NCBI GenBank assembly: GCA_021772515.1
Contig: JAJFLU010000020.1
Coordinates: 62,001-126,000, forward strand
Reading direction: 5' to 3'
Source: Opitutales bacterium
Lineage (GTDB): Bacteria; Verrucomicrobiota; Verrucomicrobiia; Opitutales; UBA2987
DNA length: 64,000 nt
Positions 34,971 through 44,052 of this stretch are shown here, piece after piece (within the stretch, counting starts at the first letter, position 1; each line of letters starts with the position of its first letter). The notes under the pieces were generated by a model that saw only the letters and a program-made list of their open reading frames with translations, searched no databases and was not told the origin of the DNA. The translations under genes and the position numbers were made by a program.

Positions 34971-35912
34971 ATGGCAACCTATACCTCTATGGGGAAATTC
35001 GATTCCAGTCTGGGAATTACCTGGGTGAGCGTGGGTGTCAATGTGGGCCTCGGGGCGGCCAAGTGCCTGGTTGGCTGGTTGGGCAATTCCACGGCGCTCC
35101 TGGCGGATGGCCTGCATAGTTTGCTGGACTTGGTGACTGATTTGGCCGTGGTTGCCGGGCTCAAAGTTTCGGCCTTGCCCTCGGATTTCGATCATCCCTA
35201 TGGGCACCAGAAATTTTCCACCATGGGGACGCTATTTATCGCTGGCGTTTTGGTTTTCTCGAGCGTTGGCGTGATTGCTTCCAGCGCTCCGATTTTAATT
35301 GAGGGTTCTCGAACAGTTCCCAGCCTGTCGGTTTTGTGGGTGGCGCTGGTTTCGCTGTTGGTCAAAGAATTTCTCTTTTGGAGAACCCGCAGAGTGGCCC
35401 GGCGACTCAAATCCAGGATTTTAATGGCCAATGCCTGGCACCACCGCACCGACAGCCTGACTTCCTTGCTGGTGGTGATCGCCATTGGGACAATCCTTCT
35501 GATGGGTGAGAAGTGGGCCCTACTGGATGAAGTGGCGGGGATCGCATTGGGCGGCTACCTGGGCTTTGAAGGATTTAAAATGATGCGGCAGGCATTCGAT
35601 GATCTCGTCGATGCAGCCCCTGAGGCGGAAATAATCAACGACCTCCGCGAGCATATATTGCCGGCTCCCGGGGTAGTTGCTTACCATGATTTTCGCGCTC
35701 GGCGAACCGGCGATTCGTTTGAGGTGGATTTTCACCTTCAAGTGGATCCGGGTCTATCCGTCAAGGAGGGCCATGATGTTGCCAAAAAAGTTAAAAATGA
35801 CATACTATCGACGCATCCTGAAGTGCTTCATGTGCTCGTGCATGTGGAACCGGCAACCGACGAGCACATTCGCCAACGGGGAATTTCCGACAGTAAAAGC
35901 GTTGAAATTTGA
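34971..35912 (+). CDS. Cation diffusion facilitator (CDF) family transporter
   Basis: The 313-residue inner-membrane exporter, probably of Zn2+, Fe2+ or Mn2+, uses the proton gradient. Six hydrophobic helices are visible, with metal-site motifs LADGLHSLLDLVTD (helix 2) and HHRTDSLTSLLV (helix 5), which give Asp/His ligands. The C-terminal cytoplasmic domain includes VEVDFHLQVDPGLSVKEGHDV and an HVHVEP-like VLVHVEP. The cation cannot be told from sequence. It is 45 bp before purH. Confidence 0.93.
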   Translation: MATYTSMGKFDSSLGITWVSVGVNVGLGAAKCLVGWLGNSTALLADGLHSLLDLVTDLAVVAGLKVSALPSDFDHPYGHQKFSTMGTLFIAGVLVFSSVGVIASSAPILIEGSRTVPSLSVLWVALVSLLVKEFLFWRTRRVARRLKSRILMANAWHHRTDSLTSLLVVIAIGTILLMGEKWALLDEVAGIALGGYLGFEGFKMMRQAFDDLVDAAPEAEIINDLREHILPAPGVVAYHDFRARRTGDSFEVDFHLQVDPGLSVKEGHDVAKKVKNDILSTHPEVLHVLVHVEPATDEHIRQRGISDSKSVEI

Positions 35913-35957
35913 TCTTCGCCTTGCCGAAATACGAGAAAAGTTGAAGGTTGCTGTTCG

Positions 35958-37517
35958 ATGAAAAAAAATGCCCTGATATCTGTTTCCGACAAGGAAGGTC
36001 TGGTCGATTTTGTTCGCCCTCTGGTCGAGGAGTTTGGATATCGCATAATATCCACCGGCGGCACGGCCAAGTTGTTACGAGAGCATTCGCTGCCGGTTAC
36101 CGAAGTCAGCACCTTTACCGGCTTCCCGGAACTCCTGGAGGGGCGTGTCAAATCCTTGCATCCAAAAATTCATGCCGGTTTGCTCTGCCGACGGGAATTG
36201 CGTTCTGATTTGGATGAGGCCGTCCGCCATGGCATCGAGTTAATCGACCTCGTGGCGGTCAATTTTTATCCTTTCGAGCAAGTGGTATCGAGTCCCGGAG
36301 TGACTTTGGAAAAGGCCCTCGATGCAGTCGATATCGGCGGCCCATGCCTGATTCGTAGTGCGGCCAAAAACCCCGCCAGCGTCATGGCAATCTCCGATCC
36401 GAGTGACTACAATGCGGTCCTGGCTGCATTGCGAGATGGGGGGGGCAAACTGTTGGCCGAGTTGCGCCATGAACTGGCTCTGAAAACCTTTCGCCGGTGC
36501 GCCTCCTACGATTCCGCAATCACCCGGTATTTTGCATCGGAAAGGACGACTCCCGACCCGGACGATCTATCTGGGTTTCCCAAGAAGCTTCAAATCACTT
36601 TGGATAAAGCGGCCACCTTGCGTTATGGGGAAAATCCCCACCAATCGGCGGCGCTTTATGGGAGTTTCTTTGATTGTTTTGACCAACTTCAAGGAAAACC
36701 GTTAAGCTACAACAACATCCTCGATACTTCGGCGGCGGCCTCATTGATCGGTGAATTCAAGGCGCCGGCGGCGGCTATCTTAAAGCACGCCAACCCCTGC
36801 GGAGCGGCCACAGCCGACGATGTAAACGACGCCTGGAAAATGGCCTTGGCCACCGACCCACAGGCGGCTTTCGGCGGTATTCATGTTCTCAACCGCACCG
36901 TCGATGGCGATCTCGCAGAAAAAATGGTGGAAATTTTTTGCGAAGTGGTAATCGCTCCCGGTTTCCAGTCTGCTGCCCTCGATATTTTTCGGAAAAAGAA
37001 AAATCTTCGCCTACTTCTGGCTAAAGGAGGGCTTGGACCGGAGGCTCTGCGTGAATTTCGCACGGTTTTTGGCGGACTGTTAGCCCAGGATGCTGATCGC
37101 CGGGCCTTCGATCCGACGAAATGTCGCGTCGTGACGAAGTTGGAGCCTTCATCTGCGCAGTGGGAAGCCCTTGTTTTTGCCTGGCAGGTGGTGAAGCATG
37201 TCAAATCCAACGCCATTGTTTTGGCTAAAGGCAGTAGAACTCTGGGAATCGGAGCCGGTCAGATGTCTCGGCTGGATGCCGCCCGGCTGGCAAATTGGAA
37301 AAAATCCCAGTATGACAGTTTGGAAAACGAAGGAGCAATCGTGGTGGCTTCGGATGGGTTTTTCCCTTTCGCCGATGGCCTGGAGGTGGCTGCCGAAGCG
37401 GGTGCCACTGCCGTAATCCAGCCCGGTGGGAGTATTCGCGACCCGGAGGTCATCGAGGCTGCCAATTCTCTTGGGATGGCCATGGTTTTTACCGGAATTC
37501 GCCATTTTCGCCATTAA
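35958..37517 (+). CDS. purH: Bifunctional AICAR formyltransferase / IMP cyclohydrolase
   Basis: PurH performs the last two steps of de novo IMP synthesis. The N-terminal cyclohydrolase has [12 protein letters not shown] and [17 protein letters not shown], and [16 protein letters not shown] is the signature. The transformylase part contains [26 protein letters not shown] and the C-terminal [11 protein letters not shown]. The 519 residues match the family (about 520-530). All signature blocks are intact. Confidence 0.98.
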   Translation: MKKNALISVSDKEGLVDFVRPLVEEFGYRIISTGGTAKLLREHSLPVTEVSTFTGFPELLEGRVKSLHPKIHAGLLCRRELRSDLDEAVRHGIELIDLVAVNFYPFEQVVSSPGVTLEKALDAVDIGGPCLIRSAAKNPASVMAISDPSDYNAVLAALRDGGGKLLAELRHELALKTFRRCASYDSAITRYFASERTTPDPDDLSGFPKKLQITLDKAATLRYGENPHQSAALYGSFFDCFDQLQGKPLSYNNILDTSAAASLIGEFKAPAAAILKHANPCGAATADDVNDAWKMALATDPQAAFGGIHVLNRTVDGDLAEKMVEIFCEVVIAPGFQSAALDIFRKKKNLRLLLAKGGLGPEALREFRTVFGGLLAQDADRRAFDPTKCRVVTKLEPSSAQWEALVFAWQVVKHVKSNAIVLAKGSRTLGIGAGQMSRLDAARLANWKKSQYDSLENEGAIVVASDGFFPFADGLEVAAEAGATAVIQPGGSIRDPEVIEAANSLGMAMVFTGIRHFRH

Positions 37518-37627
37518 TCTCGAAACAATGGCATAAAGTCGGTGTTTGAATTCTCTAAAATACGTTGTTGTGCCAAGGCATTTTATTATTTATAAATCGC
37601 CTAAAACCCCTAACTAACGAGATATTT

Positions 37628-38464
37628 ATGAAAAGTAAGTTCTTGATGAAATTATCCTTAGCTCTGGCTGTGGTCGGCGCGATTTTTTTGCAAACCTCAT
37701 GTTCGACTGTGCCAGTGTCGGGCAGACATTCGATGGGTGGCCTGGTATCGGATACCGCCGTGGTGGAGATGAGCGTCGAACAGTTCGAGGCCATGAAAAA
37801 GCAATTTCCCGTGTCTCGGAATCCCAAATATAATGCGATGTTGCAAGAGGTGGGGAATAATATCGCGATGGTTGTGGGTTATGACATCCTCAATCCGGAT
37901 TGGGAGTTTGTCGTATTTGAAGACCCCGGGGCGATCAATGCCCTTGCGATGGCAGGGGGCAAAGTCGGGGTATTTACCGGTATATTCAAGGTGGCCAAGA
38001 CAAAGGATGATTTGGCAATAGTGATCGGCCACGAGATCGCCCATGTCAGCGCCAAGCATGTCAATGAGCGTTTGTCCAAGGCCATGATCGGGCAGGGCGT
38101 GGGCGCCGGACTTGCAGTAATTACCGGGGGAGGCGGGACCTTGGCGGGTTCTGCCATTATGAGTGCCTATGGACTTGGCAGCCAACTTGGCGGACTTGGC
38201 TTTAACCGTCGCATGGAGTCAGAAGCAGATGAGATCGGTCTGATCTACGCCGCCCGCGCGGGATACAATCCGAGGGCCGCTATCGCACTATGGGAACGCA
38301 TGGCCGAGGAAGGTTCCGGAGACGCGCCACCAGAATTTTTCTCCACACACCCCTCGCACGACACCCGCATCATGAATATTCACGCCCTCCTACCCAAGGC
38401 AATTGAGGAATATGAATTAGCCAAAAGCGGCGGAATACGCGAAAATATCATTATTATCGAATAA
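37628..38464 (+). CDS. M48-family metalloprotease lipoprotein
   Basis: ATG 37628 gives a lipoprotein signal peptide ending FLQTSC-S (lipobox LQTSC), so the 278-residue protein is anchored at a membrane facing the periplasm. The zinc site HEIAH (in IGHEIAHVSAKH) and the third ligand Glu in MESEADEIGLIYAARAGY are present. Relatives (LoiP, YggG, Oma1-like) degrade misfolded envelope proteins. A start at 37565 would bury the signal. Confidence 0.92.
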   Translation: MKSKFLMKLSLALAVVGAIFLQTSCSTVPVSGRHSMGGLVSDTAVVEMSVEQFEAMKKQFPVSRNPKYNAMLQEVGNNIAMVVGYDILNPDWEFVVFEDPGAINALAMAGGKVGVFTGIFKVAKTKDDLAIVIGHEIAHVSAKHVNERLSKAMIGQGVGAGLAVITGGGGTLAGSAIMSAYGLGSQLGGLGFNRRMESEADEIGLIYAARAGYNPRAAIALWERMAEEGSGDAPPEFFSTHPSHDTRIMNIHALLPKAIEEYELAKSGGIRENIIIIE

Positions 38465-38564
38465 GGCGGTTTTTTTTAATCCGCAGAGTCACGACGATAT
38501 TAATAAACAAACGAGCTAGTTCTAAAGGAGTTCGCACATTTCGCGGCCAGAGCCTGAATTTCCG

Positions 38565-38957
38565 CTAATAAATCGATTCTACATGTGGGTAATCCAGAAT
38601 CTTCCTGTCTCCCGTCACAATACTCATATTCATTAAACGGGCTGTTGCGACAATAACGCGGTCTGCTGGATCGGGGTGAAACTCTTCGGGTAAGGACCAA
38701 GCTTCTTCGATTATCGCCAAAGATACTGGAATTACTCTCCATTGATTTTCCTTGATCACGAATCGGAACCAGATCTTCCAATGCCGATCAAGCCGTAAGC
38801 GATCGCGTTCGGTAGCGCATGCGATTTCGGCTGTACTGACTGCCGAAACTGCAATCTCGGCATCATCTTGCGAAAGTTTCTCTTGAACAGCGGCAGATAT
38901 ATTATCTGGTTCCGCGCAAAGCCAAATGACACTGCAAGTGTCCAGAAGGTATCTCAT
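38565..38957 (-). CDS. PIN-domain toxin
   Basis: The 130-residue toxin begins MRYLLDTCSVIWLC with the first catalytic Asp at 6. The central helix pair is VSTAEIAC, and the C-terminal block PADRVIVATARLMN and IVTGDRKILDY supplies the remaining acidic residues. It is encoded after a Phd-type antitoxin with an ATGA 4-bp overlap (antitoxin stop 38954-38956), so the two are coupled. PIN toxins with Phd antitoxins are usual for this subfamily. Confidence 0.9.
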   Translation of the reverse strand: MRYLLDTCSVIWLCAEPDNISAAVQEKLSQDDAEIAVSAVSTAEIACATERDRLRLDRHWKIWFRFVIKENQWRVIPVSLAIIEEAWSLPEEFHPDPADRVIVATARLMNMSIVTGDRKILDYPHVESIY

Positions 38958-39187
38958 TTGAGCATATCCCAATCGCTAATTGGAATCAGTGAATCGGTAA
39001 GATCACCCAAGATTTTTGCCGTCCCAATAGCGCAACCAATTTTGGTCTGATTGTGTCGCTGTTTTTCAATGGGCACAACTTTGGCAATTGGTTTGTTGTG
39101 CTTAAGAACAACACAGTGTTCGCCCTTTTCAACCTTGGACAGAACCTTGCTTAAATGTGATTTTAAATCAGCTACCGATTTTTCCAT
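38954..39187 (-). CDS. Phd/YefM-type antitoxin
   Basis: The 77-residue antitoxin has VADLKSHLSKVLSKVEKGE, then VVLKHNKPIAKVVPI, the exact pattern of the Phd/YefM DNA-binding N-terminal domain. The C-terminal part (DLTDSLIPISDWDML) is the toxin-binding tail. It forms a two-gene module with the following PIN toxin. A palindrome lies 5 bp upstream. Confidence 0.9.
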   Translation of the reverse strand: MEKSVADLKSHLSKVLSKVEKGEHCVVLKHNKPIAKVVPIEKQRHNQTKIGCAIGTAKILGDLTDSLIPISDWDMLK

Positions 39188-39192
39188 AGGTC

Positions 39193-39208
39193 AATATATG
39201 ACTATATT
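39193..39208 (-). promoter_or_regulatory. Operator-like palindrome before the Phd antitoxin
   Basis: AATATA-TGAC-TATATT is a perfect inverted repeat directly upstream of the antitoxin start codon, where autorepression by the Phd-PIN complex is expected. Confidence 0.55.
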
Positions 39209-39365
39209 TATGGCCTATTTCAAGGCTAAAAATATAATGACATCTACTGTTTAACTTGAAACAACGAATGTATGCCCACCTTTTTAGGTGCGCCCTGAAT
39301 CGTGAACAAAGTGCAATTTTCGATTACCCAATACACTTGGGCTATGGATTTAATGTATGAAGGGC

Positions 39366-40082
39366 TTACTCGCCTTCTTTGAAGCGGCGGCGGACTTCGT
39401 CTCTGCAATCCCGCATGATACGGAGGCAGACTTCTCGCTGGTCGAAGAGCCTTATGCGGGCTTGATGGCACATGGCATTAAGTCGAATCGATCCGTTTTC
39501 CGGCAGTTTTTGTAACAGGTGCAGCGATTGATTGATGGCTGCGAGGGCTGATTTGAGATGGCAGACAGCGAGGGCAAAATCTCCCATATCGAGGGCTTGC
39601 AGGGCCAAAATTGAATCGAATTCCCCACGGTGGAGACTGTTTGCGTAACGCCAGGAAAGTTCGGGTGAAAAGCTGGCAGGATTTCTAATCATGGCCAATT
39701 CCCAACTCCGTTTCAGGTGATAATAAAGACCACGGGTGACAATATAGACGGGGTGGCGATGCAGTGTGTAGGGATCGGTATCGAGATCTTCAACCTCACC
39801 GTTTTCATCGGAATTTCGTTCCCCGGTTGAAGACGAATTTTCATCGGTTTCATCCCAATCCAGATCGTTGATGGACCAATCGTCCTGATCCCATCCCATT
39901 TTTTGGGCAATCAAATCGAGCCGATCGGGTCGATCGGTAAGTTGAGCATAAAAGGCGACGAAACGACCGGTCTCCTCTTTGGCGCGTTTTAAATACTGCT
40001 GCCAATCGAATTCGTTCCAGACCAATTCACCGCGATCATCCCAATCGCCCTCGGGACTGCTGTCGTATTCATAATTGCTCAT
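39366..40082 (-). CDS. Uncharacterised acidic helical protein
   Basis: I do not recognise this 238-residue soluble protein. It has no signal peptide or membrane helix. The first 110 residues are very acidic and Trp-rich (WDDRGELVWNEFDWQQYL, DQDDWSINDLDWDETDE), and the C-terminal half is mostly helical with RRRFKEGE at the end. The DSILALQALDMGDFALAVCHL segment looks like a TPR- or AAA-helix-pair packing unit. No functional link to neighbours is visible. Confidence 0.7.
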   Translation of the reverse strand: MSNYEYDSSPEGDWDDRGELVWNEFDWQQYLKRAKEETGRFVAFYAQLTDRPDRLDLIAQKMGWDQDDWSINDLDWDETDENSSSTGERNSDENGEVEDLDTDPYTLHRHPVYIVTRGLYYHLKRSWELAMIRNPASFSPELSWRYANSLHRGEFDSILALQALDMGDFALAVCHLKSALAAINQSLHLLQKLPENGSIRLNAMCHQARIRLFDQREVCLRIMRDCRDEVRRRFKEGE

Positions 40083-40262
40083 ATGCTATTTGGAATCCGG
40101 TGTTATGTCCCGACGCTCCTTAAAATGGCTGATAGGCGTGAAAAAATCAATCTCAAATTGAGACTCGTGGTGAAATTATTCACGTGAGCGACTGGAATGG
40201 CTTGTGGCAACATAAAAATGACTCGCCTGGTGGGATCAATTTTTTCAATCTGTCTTCTTCCT

Positions 40263-40541
40263 ATGGAGGATTTTGTGTTTCATGTTGAAATTTACTACTC
40301 CGGGCGAGTGCAGGGTGTGGGTTTTCGGTATTCCACCTGGCTGGCTGCCCGCGAGTTCGAGGTATCCGGTTTTGTGGCCAATTTACCCGATGGACGGGTG
40401 CTGTTGGAGGCCGAAGGGCAGGAGTCCGAAATAGTGGGTTTCAAGAAGGAAATCGAGAGCCGGTTGAAGCCGTTTATTCGTAAAATTGAGGGAAAAACCC
40501 AACAACGCCCACCCCAGTATTCGGATTTTGGTATGAAATAA
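40263..40541 (+). CDS. Acylphosphatase
   Basis: The 92-residue protein hydrolyses the carboxyl-phosphate bond of acylphosphates. The family core YYSGRVQGVGFRYSTWLAA contains the catalytic Arg, and VSGFVANLPDGRVLLEAEG follows with the catalytic Asn. The ATG at 40263 fits the family length of about 90 residues; 40197 would add 22 unrelated ones. It overlaps nothing and precedes a VOC-family gene by 9 bp, probably in one transcript. Confidence 0.92.
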   Translation: MEDFVFHVEIYYSGRVQGVGFRYSTWLAAREFEVSGFVANLPDGRVLLEAEGQESEIVGFKKEIESRLKPFIRKIEGKTQQRPPQYSDFGMK

Positions 40542-40550
40542 ATCCCTCTG

Positions 40551-41054
40551 GTGGAAAAGCCAAATATGTTTTCAAAACCATCTACCGGTATCAGGGAAAC
40601 CTTGGATCTTCCCGAATTGAGCCAGATTGGTATCGTTGTCAAGGATCTGGAGCAAGCCGTTGCCTATTACGAAAACACCCTCGGGTTTGGCCCCTTTCTT
40701 CGCTCCGGGGTGGATTTCAATTTGGTATTCGAATATATTGAATATCGCGGAAACCGTGTCGAAACTGAATTTCTAATGGCTTTTGGGACCATTGGGAGTC
40801 TTGAACTCGAACTTATCCAGCCGGTATCGGGACCCTCTATTTATCGGGAGTTTTTGGACAACGGGTGCGAGGGTTTTCACCATCTTTGTTTCGATGTTGA
40901 TGACCTGGAAGAACGCCTCGCGCGTTACCGCGCAATGGGCATTGAGGCGCTTATGGAGGGCCGAACTCGCGACAGTGGATTTGCCTATTTGGACACCGAG
41001 CAAGCCGGTGGCGTGATTATCGAGTTGTTACAGAGACCAGCCAGAAGGCCCTGA
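40551..41054 (+). CDS. VOC-family (glyoxalase-like) protein
   Basis: The 167-residue single or double beta-alpha-beta-beta-beta unit starts with GTG, although an ATG at 40566 is also possible. SQIGIVVKDLEQAVAYYENTLGFGPF is the typical VOC opening, and EGFHHLCFDVDDLEERLARY gives the second metal-side strand. Members include methylmalonyl-CoA epimerase and glyoxalase I; the helical middle resembles the epimerase group. Precise substrate is uncertain. It is cotranscribed with acylphosphatase. Confidence 0.85.
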   Translation: MEKPNMFSKPSTGIRETLDLPELSQIGIVVKDLEQAVAYYENTLGFGPFLRSGVDFNLVFEYIEYRGNRVETEFLMAFGTIGSLELELIQPVSGPSIYREFLDNGCEGFHHLCFDVDDLEERLARYRAMGIEALMEGRTRDSGFAYLDTEQAGGVIIELLQRPARRP

Positions 41055-41066
41055 ACAATCGCTCGA

Positions 41067-41582
41067 TTATTCCTCCTTTGTTTCTGGCGCCGGGCTCTTA
41101 TTGCCCATGTCAACCGCCACTTTCCAGGAGCCGTCGGCCTGTTTTTTCCATACGTTCAGGTATTTACCGTGGCTTTTCACGGTTTCGCCGTTATCCGTTT
41201 TCGAGGTAACCGTGTAGAAACCCCAAGTGTAGCCGAGATCGCCGGATTGCGCCACCTCGCCGTCTTGCGGTTCCCATTCCAGAACATAGCTTTCCTGGCC
41301 CGGTTTCATACCTTGGTAAATGGAATTTCGGCCAAAAACTGGATGGGAACCAGCGGGCAGTTCAAGAGCGTCTTCGGTCAAAAAAATCTTGAAAGCCTCT
41401 GCGGCTCCCGACTCCACCGATTTTTTTGAAAAATCCCGGTCGGTTTGCAAAAGCAGGCTTTTTTCTGTCTGAGGCATGGGTTTTTCGTGATGGGCACCAT
41501 AGGCTGTCGGCAAGAAAACCAATAGACCAGTTATGGCAAAAAGGGGAAGCGGCATCCGTGTGAGTTTAGTTTTATCATTCAT
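41067..41582 (-). CDS. Exported DUF4440/NTF2-like protein
   Basis: ATG 41582 gives a 171-residue protein with a Sec signal (LPLFAITGLLVFLPTAYGA). The mature part resembles DUF4440/SnoaL-like NTF2 folds: LLLQTDRDFSKKSVESGAAEAF opening helix, EWEPQDGEVAQSGDLGYTWGFYTV and the closing WKVAVDMGN. This group often binds small ligands in a periplasmic pocket; none is assigned. The next gene on the same strand, a cupin, is upstream by about 43 bp. Confidence 0.75.
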   Translation of the reverse strand: MNDKTKLTRMPLPLFAITGLLVFLPTAYGAHHEKPMPQTEKSLLLQTDRDFSKKSVESGAAEAFKIFLTEDALELPAGSHPVFGRNSIYQGMKPGQESYVLEWEPQDGEVAQSGDLGYTWGFYTVTSKTDNGETVKSHGKYLNVWKKQADGSWKVAVDMGNKSPAPETKEE

Positions 41583-41624
41583 AGTATCAAGCAGGGTTGG
41601 CAATATTCGTTTTGATGAAAAATC

Positions 41625-41984
41625 TCAAATCCACTCCAGGTGTTCCACCGTCAATGCTGTCTTCAGCGTTCCGGTGTGGGCGGTAGTTTTTGGTTCCACA
41701 AGGAGGACATGGGTTTCCTCGCTCGCTTCCGGCCTATGCTCGACCCCTTTGGGGACAATGAAAAACTCCCCTTCCTCGATGTCGATTTTCCGATCCCGAA
41801 AGTGAATCGTGAGGGCGCCCTTGACGACCAGGAACATCTCATCCTCTTCTTCGTGGCTGTGCCACAGAAAATCGCCCTGAACCTTGGCCAGTTTTACGTA
41901 TTGGCCATTCAATTCCCCGACGATTTTGGGAGTCCAATGTTCGCTAAAGAGCCCGAATTTATCTTTTAGATTTACCTTACTCAT
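41625..41984 (-). CDS. Cupin domain protein
   Basis: The 119-residue one-domain cupin carries HSHEEEDEMFLVVKGALTIHF, containing the metal-binding His-X-His and Glu of cupin motif 1, and motif 2 GEFFIVPKGVEHRPEA. Single-domain cupins of this type bind a metal and a small ligand or act as isomerases or dioxygenases; a specific reaction is not assignable. It is upstream of the DUF4440-like gene and probably cotranscribed. Confidence 0.88.
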   Translation of the reverse strand: MSKVNLKDKFGLFSEHWTPKIVGELNGQYVKLAKVQGDFLWHSHEEEDEMFLVVKGALTIHFRDRKIDIEEGEFFIVPKGVEHRPEASEETHVLLVEPKTTAHTGTLKTALTVEHLEWI

Positions 41985-42165
41985 AACTGTGGCCTCGGTT
42001 TTGCAGGGGCATTGTTTCTTCCAATGTTGCTCAGTGCGAAATATTCTTGCTGTAACAGCTCTCCAACAGTTTTAATGTAAGCCAATGCCACATGGCAACG
42101 AAGCAATTGACAGACAGAAAAATTAATACGCAGCGGACTCAAAATAAAGAATTTAAAAACCCATT

Positions 42166-42612
42166 ATGAGAAAAAATCTATACGCAATATTTGTAATTTC
42201 TTTACAGTTGGCATTGGCCGGGTGCGCTCAAAAAGCCGCCACCACTTCCGATAGTAGCCACAGTTTCCCCGAATCCGATGGCGTTTATATCGTTACACCG
42301 AGGGATGGCGACACGGTCTCGAGCCCCCTGACGGTTCGTTTTGGCCTCAAAGGGATGGGGGTGGCCCCCGCCGGCGTGGAAAAAGCCAATACCGGTCACC
42401 ATCATTTGCTCATCGATGTAAACGAGCTGCCGGATCTCTCGATGCCAATCCCCGCAGATGAGAACCATGTTCATTTTGGCGGCGGGCAGACCGAAACGAC
42501 CATCGAACTGGCTCCCGGCGTACACACGTTGCAGCTTCTTTTGGGCAACTACCTTCATATTCCGCACGAATCGCCCGTGGTCTCGAAGAAGATCAGCATT
42601 ACGGTTCAGTAG
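42166..42612 (+). CDS. DUF4399 lipoprotein
   Basis: The 148-residue protein has a lipobox ALAGC (Cys about 19), so it is membrane-anchored in the periplasm. The DUF4399 core is clear: VYIVTPRDGDTVSSPLTVRF, FGLKGMGVAPAGVE, and the His-rich NTGHHHLLID then HVHFGGGQTETTIEL. Such His clusters suggest metal binding. No substrate is known for the family. Confidence 0.88.
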   Translation: MRKNLYAIFVISLQLALAGCAQKAATTSDSSHSFPESDGVYIVTPRDGDTVSSPLTVRFGLKGMGVAPAGVEKANTGHHHLLIDVNELPDLSMPIPADENHVHFGGGQTETTIELAPGVHTLQLLLGNYLHIPHESPVVSKKISITVQ

Positions 42613-42641
42613 TCGGGAAGAGGAAACTCCTTTTTTGAAAA

Positions 42642-43985
42642 ATGGGCGAGCGGCGGAAGCAAGGCCCATTTGCCGGCTTCATGGTGGAAAATCGAAGAAT
42701 TTTTGCCGAAGGTTTGTGTTTCCTGGCGATCCTGTTGATTCCAATAGGTGGGCAGGCTAAACTGACCTCCCTTGGGATAACCCCGCCCTGGCCGCATCTG
42801 GAAAAATATCAGGAAACCATAACTGCGGAAAAATTCCGAAATTTGCTGGATGAGGTTTATGCGCCTAAAAATGCCTATCGGGACTGGATTCGCATCGAAC
42901 TTGGCAGCCACGCGCGCATTCGCCTTGGCGCTGAGAAAGGAAAAGGGGAGTTTGTCCTGCGATTTGGATCAAATACAATGGGGAAGGAGGTAGCGCCCAG
43001 ATTTTGGAGAAGGCTTCGAGAAATGCCACGGACGCCTAAGGAAAACCCCCTGCTCGGCCTACGCATTGTGCTCGATCCCGGGCATATCGGGGGCGCTTTT
43101 GGCGTCATGGAGCACCGGTCTTTCTCTTTTCCCGGCGGCCCTCCGATACAAGAGGGCGATTTAACCCTTAAAGTGGCGCTTGACCTCAAAGAAAGACTTT
43201 CGGCATTGGGAGCAAGCGTCTGGCTGACCCGCAGCGAAGCCGAGCCCACCACCGATGAGACCCCTGAAAGCATGATGGCCTTGGCCTATAAAGTACTTTC
43301 TGAACAAGCAAAGAGCAGGGGGAATGATAATGCAAAACTGCAACCTCGGGAGATTCGTGATTTAGGCGAATTGCTCTATTACCGTGTCAGCGAAATCCGT
43401 GCCCGCGCCGAGAAGATCAATCATCAAATCAAGCCGGATCTAGTTCTCGCCCTGCACTTTAATGCTTCCACCTGGACGGGGCTTTCAGGTGATAAATACC
43501 CGTGGGAGAATCATTTTCATGTTTTGGTCAACGGCGCATACAGCGAGGAGGAATTGTCTCATGACGATATACGGTTTGAAATGCTCTCCAAGCTCCTCTC
43601 CGGCGCGGCTGCTGAGGAGATCGCTTTGGGAGAAAGCCTGGCCCTGTCGATGGCGGAGGCAAACGGACTTCCACCCTTTTTCTATACCACGCCCAATGCA
43701 GTTAAAGTTGGAGGGAATCCCTATCTATGGGGCCGCAATTTGCTTGCCAATCGCATTTATCAGTGCCCGGTGGTTTATCTCGAACCCTATGTTTTGAATA
43801 GCCGCGAAGTGGCCGAGCGGGTCCGAGCAGGGGACTTTGAGGGATACCGGGAAGTGGCCGGAGCACTGCGAAAAAGCCTTTTGCGAGAGTACGCCGATGG
43901 CGTTATCAATGGGCTTCTCAATTATTATGGGCACCGGTTGGCCAACCATTCGGATGAGCCTGCGCCGGCTATTTTGAAAAATTGA
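42642..43985 (+). CDS. N-acetylmuramoyl-L-alanine amidase
   Basis: This is a peptidoglycan amidase of the AmiC/CwlM (Amidase_3) zinc family, 447 residues. Metal ligands and core motifs are visible: IVLDPGHIGGAFG, EGDLTLKVALDLKERLSALGASVWLTRSEAE and LVLALHFNAS. An N-terminal hydrophobic stretch (EGLCFLAILLIPIGGQAK) acts as an export signal. The start could be the ATG at 42642 or the ATG at 42681; both keep the signal. An N-terminal module of about 130 residues is unassigned. It follows the DUF4399 gene by 29 bp. Confidence 0.85.
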   Translation: MGERRKQGPFAGFMVENRRIFAEGLCFLAILLIPIGGQAKLTSLGITPPWPHLEKYQETITAEKFRNLLDEVYAPKNAYRDWIRIELGSHARIRLGAEKGKGEFVLRFGSNTMGKEVAPRFWRRLREMPRTPKENPLLGLRIVLDPGHIGGAFGVMEHRSFSFPGGPPIQEGDLTLKVALDLKERLSALGASVWLTRSEAEPTTDETPESMMALAYKVLSEQAKSRGNDNAKLQPREIRDLGELLYYRVSEIRARAEKINHQIKPDLVLALHFNASTWTGLSGDKYPWENHFHVLVNGAYSEEELSHDDIRFEMLSKLLSGAAAEEIALGESLALSMAEANGLPPFFYTTPNAVKVGGNPYLWGRNLLANRIYQCPVVYLEPYVLNSREVAERVRAGDFEGYREVAGALRKSLLREYADGVINGLLNYYGHRLANHSDEPAPAILKN

Positions 43986-44052
43986 AATCACTTTGGGGGA
44001 ACTTTTCGGTGGCCTTATTGTTTTTAAATTTTATTAATGGATTAGTTTTTCA

